Source of the DNA: Panax quinquefolius
Taxonomy: Eukaryota; Streptophyta; Magnoliopsida; Apiales; Araliaceae
Length of the DNA: 64,000 nt
Assembly (NCBI GenBank): GCA_020205615.1
Contig: CM035163.1
Location: forward strand, 44,588,189 to 44,652,188
Direction: 5' to 3'
Shown: positions 57,723 through 64,000 of the stretch, one piece after another
Numbering within the stretch: position 1 is the stretch's first letter
How the letters are laid out: every line of letters starts with the position of its first letter
The notes under the pieces: generated by a model
Seen by the model: the letters and a program-made list of their open reading frames with translations, nothing else
Told to the model about the DNA's origin: nothing
The model's database searches: none
Made by a program: the position numbers and the translations under genes

Positions 57723-58309
57723 CTATGTCACATGAGTCGGATCTACGACACGGGCTAGCCAATCGACATCATCATGGATCACGGAACCATATCCCCATAA
57801 ACTATGTGGCGCGAGTGCGAGCTCCAACCGTGTGAGGATCCACCAATCTTTGGAACATCTCACGTGAGCAGGGGCCCCTCGACAATGTAAAGCGTCAATC
57901 CCCATCAATGGGATGTCGATGATGGTGTGCGCGAAAAAGATAATAACGCGCTGGCGGGGAGGCGGGATCGTATCTGAATCTCTCCTGTAGTGCTCCAGAT
58001 AGCACGCTCTCCTAAATAGAGCTCCCATCCTCCATCTGTGAAGAGAGGAATACTATGGGTAGAAATGACGTACTCTACTCCAGTCGGGTACCCATCCTCA
58101 AAGACAACTCCCAAATGCTCTCTAAAGTAGGGAATCCACGTGATGACATCAGCTATCAATAGCTCTAGCTGTAGGCGACAATGAGTGAAACCCTCAGCAA
58201 CAAGGACCTCCGCCAGTATGGAATGATGCCATCTCTGTCCTCGTGAATAGGTGTCTAAACCTAACATGCTCATAGGACGCAAACAAGGAAGCCTCTCATA
58301 GGTCCAAAA

Positions 58310-58388
58310 CTGCCAACACAAAGGTAAACATCTACTGTCAGTCAACACTCTTAACCTATACATTGGAAAAGATAAGAGAAACACTCAC
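58310..58388 (-). other. intron in antisense PMD gene
   Basis: 79 bases, donor CTG|GTGAGT at 58388 and acceptor TTGTGTTGGCAG at 58310; the PMD-like protein sequence resumes directly. Confidence 0.65.
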
Positions 58389-59039
58389 CAGCAGAAATGG
58401 GTAGAATCCTAACCACGCCTCGGTCAAGCCTTGCGATCGCATGTGCATTCCCCTGAGGAAGTAGACAAAGGTGTAGGAACCCCAATCATACTCTCCTATA
58501 TGGTCCACGTGTCGAGTGGCATTGATCAAAGTGAAGGACACCGTAGAAGAGTTATCTGCTATGAAGCAGCCCCTAATGATCATCAGGAATAATCACTGAA
58601 GAATGCGATCCTTCACTCTCACATCAGCGGGTATAGGCTCACTCAATAGCCCACTCATAGTATCTATGCTCAAAGGACCTGTACGAACAGTCCTTCCCTT
58701 GAGCGCCTCCGCCGGAACTCCCAACAAGGATCTGACGGCAGTAGGGGTGATATCCGCCGTCTGGCACCGACTCCCCCTCAAACCCCATACTTGTGATAAA
58801 CCGCCGATCCATCTGGCGTCATCATCACCTCATGATCCAATGAGATGAAGTGGTGAGTGCTGGTGGAACCACCGCTCAGACAATTCCCTGAGGTAACCCC
58901 AAGGACAGCGACGGGGTAGAATGGAGAAGAACCTCCCGAATCCCCAGTCATGGACGATCGCTCTATAGTCATCATGCAAGGTCTGATACATAGAGTGGAT
59001 GCTAAACCAGTTCCCTCGAGGCTATGTGAAGTCGGGAAC

Positions 59040-59121
59040 CTACATCAAATGTAGATCAATATCAGACTCCTTGACTCCTCATCAATAGGAAATAAGGAAG
59101 ATTAAAGATCTAAATTCATAC
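59040..59121 (-). other. intron in antisense PMD gene
   Basis: 82 bases, donor GAG|GTATGA at 59121 and acceptor TTTGATGTAG at 59040; joins HANE to VPDF. Confidence 0.6.
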
Positions 59122-59334
59122 CTCGTTTGCGTGCAGGTATATAGAAGGATGCCTACTCAACTCACCCAATAGATCTGGGTTCACCACTTGAATACCTGGC
59201 AATTCCTTATGGGGAACACGTACAGCAGGAGTAGAAACCTCGAACGGTACATCCTCCTCCTCATCCTCGACATTCGGCACCTCAACCCGAATAAGACGTA
59301 CCACCGCCTCCGCCAAACGATGAGGCTGTCTCAT

Positions 59335-60480
59335 AAAACGGCGCTGAGGCTCTTCAAAAACCCTCCTCCGTACACCAGAAGTGGTCCTACGGGAACCGGC
59401 CTTCTGGTGATCGGATCCATAATATCACGGACAAAGAAGTCTCCAAATCACCTCAGAAAGGGTGTAGTAATTTCGTACCTAGAGTCTTTTTCAAAATGCA
59501 TTCTATGACTACATGCATACATGCATTATGTTAACATACATCTATTGTAGAGTTAAAAATGCATAACTACTCAATGCTTACATTTTGGGAAAATTTTGCC
59601 ATAGCCCTTTTGTAAATAGGACTATCCACATGCACATAGGCATGACTAGGTGGCCATTTAGTAGCACACCTGTACACAGTCATATACATCCTGTATGCAT
59701 TCATCATATCACAGTAAAAATCCGTAAGTGTAGTCCAATTACTAGGATTATTTTACTACTCTACCTTTACTCATTTGTCCTCAGATAGGATAAGAAATGA
59801 CAGTAAAAGGTGCCAATTTGACTGTTTCAAAAGTCAAATTTTTTCACATCATTATGTTCAGCATGGTTTAATACTAATATTTACTTTGTTGAATATTTTT
59901 TATCAAGTCATATCAGCATGCATATTCACTATTATGTGTCTAAATGCATTTCATGCAATAAGTCATTTTCCAACGGACAGAAATTGGAAAAAAATACATG
60001 CATATATTACCAGGACAGTGAAGAACGCTTGTACGGTGACAGAATATGCAAAAAGTTACCTGAACTCAGCAGATCTGTAGAAGAGCTCTCAGATTTCCTT
60101 CGCTGCGCAACTTGAAAATGACTTATGAAAGCAACCAGCCGCCTATACATAGGCATGGTTGGCTGTAAGTCAACCTACGGCTCCTGCAGGTACACCTGCG
60201 GCCCCCTACATGGGTCCCACACCTTCGGTTCACTCCAGTTAGAGTTACAAAGGAGGTCTCACAAGCTGGAAAGTCCAAATCAGGAATGAAAATGCTATGC
60301 GATTGAGCGGAACAGCTTGAAATCCTGGTTTCTTGTCGGTCAGAGTTAAACTCCCGTCGCCTCAATGGTATTCGCCTTATTGCAGGGTATACTATACCAA
60401 TGAGCTCAGCTTTCACGAAACATGCTCGGCAATACCCCACAAAGGTCTGATGCCATCATTTGCAGGGTCACAACCCTAAA
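59335..60480. other. non-coding 3' region of G
   Basis: No recognised gene or repeat. Small ORFs on both strands lack domains. 60120-60240 holds the GC-richer words CGGCTCCTGCAGG and CACCTGCGGCCCC. Confidence 0.5.
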
Positions 60481-60690
60481 CAATCCCCGGCGGGGGTTAC
60501 AACGCAAAACCACGAAATATAAACAATCCCCGACGGGGGTTACAATGCGAAACCATGAAATATCAAACCTCCCTGGCGGGGGTTACAACGTTGAAGTTAT
60601 CAGATATCCACGTATCCCCGGCGGGGGTCACAACGTACATCTTTCAAACATCTACGTATCCCCGGCGGGGGTTACAACGCAATGCAACCA
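60481..60690 (+). repeat. 43-44 bp tandem repeat with CCCCGGCGGGGG core
   Basis: Five units with the core at about 60485, 60528, 60571, 60615 and 60659, followed by TTACAACG. The core is a GC-only near-palindrome in otherwise AT-rich spacer sequence. Confidence 0.9.
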
Positions 60691-60838
60691 TTGATAAACA
60701 CATCAATGAAGGTCAAGAAGCCTTGACGTCATATCAGTCGATGGCAAGTAAACCCATTGAAGCAACCTTCCCCAGCAAGGGCTACAACACAATGCAACCA
60801 TTGATACACACATCAATGAAGGTCAAGCAGCCTTGACA
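60681..60838 (+). repeat. 111 bp-spaced direct repeat
   Basis: AATGCAACCATTGATAAACA..CATCAATGAAGGTCAAG at 60681 recurs at 60792 with few changes; a shorter related CACATCAGCGAAGGTCAGG is at about 60871. Confidence 0.85.
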
Positions 60839-61240
60839 ATGCACCCAATAGGGATTCATCCGGTGATACACACATCAGCGAAGGTCAGGCAACCAACTGT
60901 TGGCAGTAACTCCGACAGTATGAGGGAACATGTTATACACATCCACAAAATAGACAAAGCTTTATTCCCACAGATCTCTTCCACACAAGAGGTACCTCTA
61001 TGGAGTATAAACCAATGTCTAGGATTCAAGACTTTGGTGGTAGTCCCAACGTCAACATCCTTGAAGACTTGGATCGCATGTCCAAGCCATTACTGATTGT
61101 CATCCCATTAGGATTACTTGACAATCATTCTACATGCATTTGCATCATGTTGCTGCATATAGCATCATGTTTATCTTGCTTTCATTTCAAGTGTCTAGGA
61201 TTCTTTATCCTATCCATGCCTTGTATTGCATGAATATGAC

Positions 61241-61253
61241 AAAGAGGGGCATC
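61241..61253 (+). other. polypurine tract of element G
   Basis: AAAGAGGGGCATC directly before TGTAGACACTC, the usual PPT/LTR junction of Tat/Ogre elements. Confidence 0.82.
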
Positions 61254-61383
61254 TGTAGACACTCAAAATTTTTTGCACTCCTATTCCTAACATTGCAGGA
61301 GGGAAAGACAACTTACAACCATGCCGGATACTACCAGAAGTTTAGCTCCAACCCGGGACACACACCAGGAATGTCATTTCCAA

Positions 61384-61820
61384 TCTCGGAGATAACCCCG
61401 AGATATGCAGATCAAAAAATCGACAATAACACCGGAGAGGACAATTCTGTCTCGGTGATAACACCGCGACATTCAGTTCCAGTCCTAGAGACAACACTGG
61501 GAGTAGCAACCCCATCCTTGGTGATAGCCCCAAGGGATGCCATTGCAGTTCCGACAATAACCCCGGAAGTGCTTGTTTCAAACATGCGATCAGCTTCAAT
61601 CCAGATGATAGTGAGGCATACAAACAAGCAGTCCAATCTCAGATATAACCCTGAGTAACGTCTTCTTTCTGCTTAAACCGGCGATAACCCCGGTGAGGAG
61701 TCAACACGTCATCTTATTGTCTCAACAAGATGATATCGCAGCATACCAACAAGTGGTCCAATCTTAGCTGTAACCTTGAGCAACGTTTGCTTTCCGCTTA
61801 AACCGGCGATAACCCCGACG
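61384..61820 (+). repeat. series of mini-hairpins with GATAACCC-type loops
   Basis: Nine sites with a short stem around a loop near GATAACC: TCTCGG/CCGAGA (61384), GTCTCGGT/ACCGCGAC (61449), TCCTAG/CTGGGA (61483), CCTTGG/CCAAGG (61516), TTCCG/CGGAA (61549), CTCAG/CTGAG (61638), ACCGG/CCGGT (61677), CTTAG/TTGAG (61763) and a broken ACCGG/CCGAC (61802). The last four lie in a tandem duplication with period 125. Confidence 0.8.
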
Positions 61821-62239
61821 AGGAGTCACACATCATCTTGTTCCTGCAACAAATGGCACATTGTCTCAACACTTCATACATACATACATTCAACAATGTC
61901 CTACAAGAACCGAGGAGTGACAATCTCGAGTGACTATTACGTGTGGCAGTACTTTGGATAGAATTTGAAGCTTAAAGACTATGGGCATAGACCCCTCTTC
62001 CTTACTTCGTACAACCTCTAATCCATGTAATTACGTTACTCTCGACACAAGCGATCCAAAGAAGTACAGATATTCTTCGTTTGGATGCTCGGATTGAAGT
62101 TCTGCAAGTTCGAGCGGACATTACGATTGCAGTGCACGTACGATTACGAGACGACGGGACCCATGAAAGCCGGGCCCACTACGACCAGCCGCAGTGTAAC
62201 TATTTACCGCCGCAGATACACTACCTGTGGCCATCGATC

Positions 62240-62249
62240 TATAAATATA
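62240..62249 (+). promoter_or_regulatory. TATA box in 3' LTR of G
   Basis: TATAAATATA, counterpart of 44736. Confidence 0.65.
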
Positions 62250-62559
62250 AGGTCGGGGTTGACCATTTGAGAGAGAGAGAAGGAAAAAAGCGAGGAAGCC
62301 TGCCCATTTTACTCTGCATACACATCTTATGAGTGTTTCCTCTTCTTTAAACACTAGTTAGCTCATATATAGCTACTTTTTATCTGGCGGGAGCTGAGTG
62401 TTTATCCATTTAAAGTCTAAGAAGTCTACTATGGCAAATTTCACCGTAAGCCTTCTTACATTCTATAAAGCCTCTTTCTCATATATCACACCTTTGTTGT
62501 ACACGTTGATAGTCGTGTGAGTGTGTTTGTCCGGACTTCGGTCCGTGGTTTTCATTTCT

Positions 62560-62980
62560 GTCTGTATATATATATATACTAATATATGTATATATTTCGT
62601 ATATATCGACTAACATTATCTAGTTATGCCTCGATTGAGCCTAGACTTCGGTCTCGAGCATTTAATTACTTATATATATATATATATATTTATATATATA
62701 AAGCGTGATCGAGGACTATCATTCGATGAGCACGGATTTTACATCCGGCGTTTAATTATATATATATATATATATATATAATGTTGTCGGATATATATCG
62801 ATGAGCACTGGATTTACATCCAAATTGCATTTACTCGCTTTTATATATATATATATATATACATATATATAATTGTTGTCGGACGTATATACGATGAGCA
62901 CGGATTCACATCCGGTCGTTCTATCGCTTTTATATATATAATTATCGCTTTCACATCTAGTGCTTTTATATATATATTTA
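62560..62980 (+). repeat. ~80-95 bp tandem units with TA tracts, 3' LTR of G
   Basis: Five units around CGATGAGCACGGATTTTACATCC separated by (TA)n; aligned with 45055-45420. Confidence 0.85.
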
Positions 62981-63134
62981 CATTTCGTCATCAGAACTGG
63001 AGTTCACTTTTGTGGCCTTTTATGACTTTATTTACATTACATCTTGCACAGAGTTTACCGTGGCGGTTGATCGCTTTTACTGACTTTATTTACATTTCGT
63101 CCACTTTGGAGTTTACTTACGTGGCGGTTGATCA

Positions 63135-63136
<2 letters not shown>

Positions 63137-63178
<42 letters not shown>
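63137..63178. repeat. (TA)n microsatellite
   Basis: Uninterrupted TA run in the 3' LTR of G. Confidence 0.95.
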
Positions 63179-63180
<2 letters not shown>

Positions 63181-63965
63181 CTTATCGCTTTCCATACAAA
63201 TTGCGATGATCAAGTGAGCCTAGGAATCATATGATCACGAGTTCGGTTCTTGAATCTAGATTGATTCAGATGATGGACATTTTTAAGCATGGCGGCTTGT
63301 ACATTATTTTTCTGATGTTCGAAGTTTTCTTGGATGGCTATCATGCCCATAAGGAGTTCGGCACTGCTGTATATTATTTTCTCAAGAATGCTTCGCATCT
63401 TGAAAATAAAAGCAAACAAGCTGAACATTTAATAATAAAATGGAAGTATGAAAAGGTCTCAATTCCTATTGAGAACAGGGTTTGAAAAACCTCTTTTACA
63501 AAACTTCATTGCTAAATCTTGGTTAAAACTGAATTTTTTATAAAATTCAAACCCATATATATAGGTGCGAATGAGGCCTCGCACTACTTTCAAATAATTG
63601 CACATTGATACACACACACACATTCATATAACAATTTCTTTGAAGAGTGGCAGTCACCGTGGTAACACAGATGTCGGGGGGTGCCTAACAACTTCCCTCC
63701 GCATAATCAAGCCCCCGAACCCTTAATGAATCTTGGTTTCACAGACCCGTTTAGCAGTGTCAAATCACTAGGTCAATGTGCAAATCTTTTCAGTTGTGTT
63801 GGTGAAACCAGTTAAATATACCAACTGGCGACTCTTAAAGTCCAATCGTCGACATTATACATGTCGGACCTTTTTCACTTATTTTTTCAAACAAATCTCA
63901 CATTAACATGAGAACACCAAAGAACAAGTAACGAAAAGGGACAATCAAAAATCCCGACGTCGACA

Positions 63966-64000
63966 CCTTCTAGAGTAACAAGGTAATTACTGGCCAAATA
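63966..64000. other. flank beyond element G
   Basis: 35 bases starting CCTTCTAGAGTAACAAGG; too short to classify and not matching the left flank at 44479. Confidence 0.5.

Larger units (their letters stand above)
57723..59334 (-). pseudogene. plant mobile domain (PMD) protein gene captured antisense
   Basis: Minus-strand exons read PDLLGELSRHPSIYLHANE (59190-59122), VHDWGFGRFFSILPRRCPWGYLRELSERWFH (exon 2), ADITPTAVRSLLGVP, EYDWGSYTFVYFLRGM (about 58495-58450) and FWTYERLPCLRPMSML (58309 on). FGRFF.., TPTAV..LLGVP, YDWG and W.YE..P..RP follow the order of PMD proteins (MAIN/MAIL1-like in plants, and many retroelement copies), which act with PP7-like phosphatases in silencing. Two canonical introns remain: 59121-59040 and 58388-58310. 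At least two in-frame stops in exon 2 make it a pseudogene. Confidence 0.62.
44480..63965 (+). mobile_element. Tat/Ogre-lineage Ty3/gypsy element G
   Basis: Defined by a truncated 5' LTR (44480-46421), the lineage-typical PBS, gag with CxxHxxxxGH modules, DGG-type protease, RT with YVDD, a separate RNase H, integrase, a long 3' untranslated region with an antisense PMD gene, the PPT AAAGAGGGGCA and a 3' LTR (61254-63965). Length about 19.5 kb is usual for this lineage. No target duplication can be shown because the left end is lost. Confidence 0.9.
61254..63965 (+). mobile_element. 3' LTR of element G
   Basis: From TGTAGACACTC to GACGTCGACA, 2712 bases. It contains the hairpin series (61384-61820), TATA box (62240), TA-rich arrays and the PBS-adjacent end shared with the 5' LTR. 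CCTTC follows at 63966, the right half of any target duplication. Confidence 0.82.

Noticed and set aside
61982..63965. treating 61982 as the true 3' LTR start
   Set aside because: No polypurine tract precedes it, whereas AAAGAGGGGCATC precedes 61254, and no matching 5 bp flank was found for the 44480 end.

Overview
This is plant nuclear DNA, most likely from a flowering plant with a large, repeat-rich genome; the sequence does not name a species. The evidence is AT-rich sequence, plant-type LTR retrotransposons of several lineages nested in each other, long (TA)n tracts, and only one short piece that resembles a cellular gene outside the transposons. One run of 100 N (9287-9386) marks an assembly gap.

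Layout. (E) 1-5072: the chromodomain tail and long 3' LTR of a Ty3/gypsy chromovirus, inserted into the gag of the next element. Inside this LTR a 1.03 kb segment with an antisense ORF lies between two 622 bp direct repeats. (D) 5073-9286: gag-pol and the first 196 bases of the 3' LTR of a decayed chromovirus, cut off by the gap. (F) 9387-14438: the 5' half of a copia element on the minus strand (gag, primer site, 3.4 kb LTR), with a small inverted-repeat transposon in its LTR. (C) 14439-41040: an old Athila/Tat-like element of which only the 3' region and LTR are recognisable, split by two later insertions. (B) 15565-24600: a copia element with both LTRs, PBS, PPT and a perfect TCTAC target duplication. 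(A) 26388-40721: a chromovirus of the same family as D, with a perfect AATAA target duplication. Its integrase is itself split by a 4.1 kb solo LTR (32264-36390).

41041-44479 is the only stretch not dominated by retroelements. It holds an 83 bp exon-like block resembling the N-terminal region of Pelota (Dom34) and a weaker methyl-CpG-binding-domain-like fragment. (G) 44480-63965 is a roughly 19.5 kb Tat/Ogre-lineage element: a 5' LTR truncated at its start, the lineage-typical PBS, gag, protease, RT, an extra RNase H, integrase, and a 7 kb 3' region carrying an antisense plant-mobile-domain (PMD) gene that still has two introns.

No element looks autonomous: all coding regions have stops or frameshifts, and in G two integrase catalytic positions are damaged. 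The strongest unexplained signal is shared by three unrelated LTR families (A, F, G). Each carries tandem repeats whose units fold into short hairpins, and the stem sequence changes from unit to unit while pairing is largely kept. In A the array lies downstream of the LTR TATA box and of a splice-donor-like site, so it may form a structured 5' leader intron. Percent identities and ages were not computed; positions of degenerate regions are approximate.
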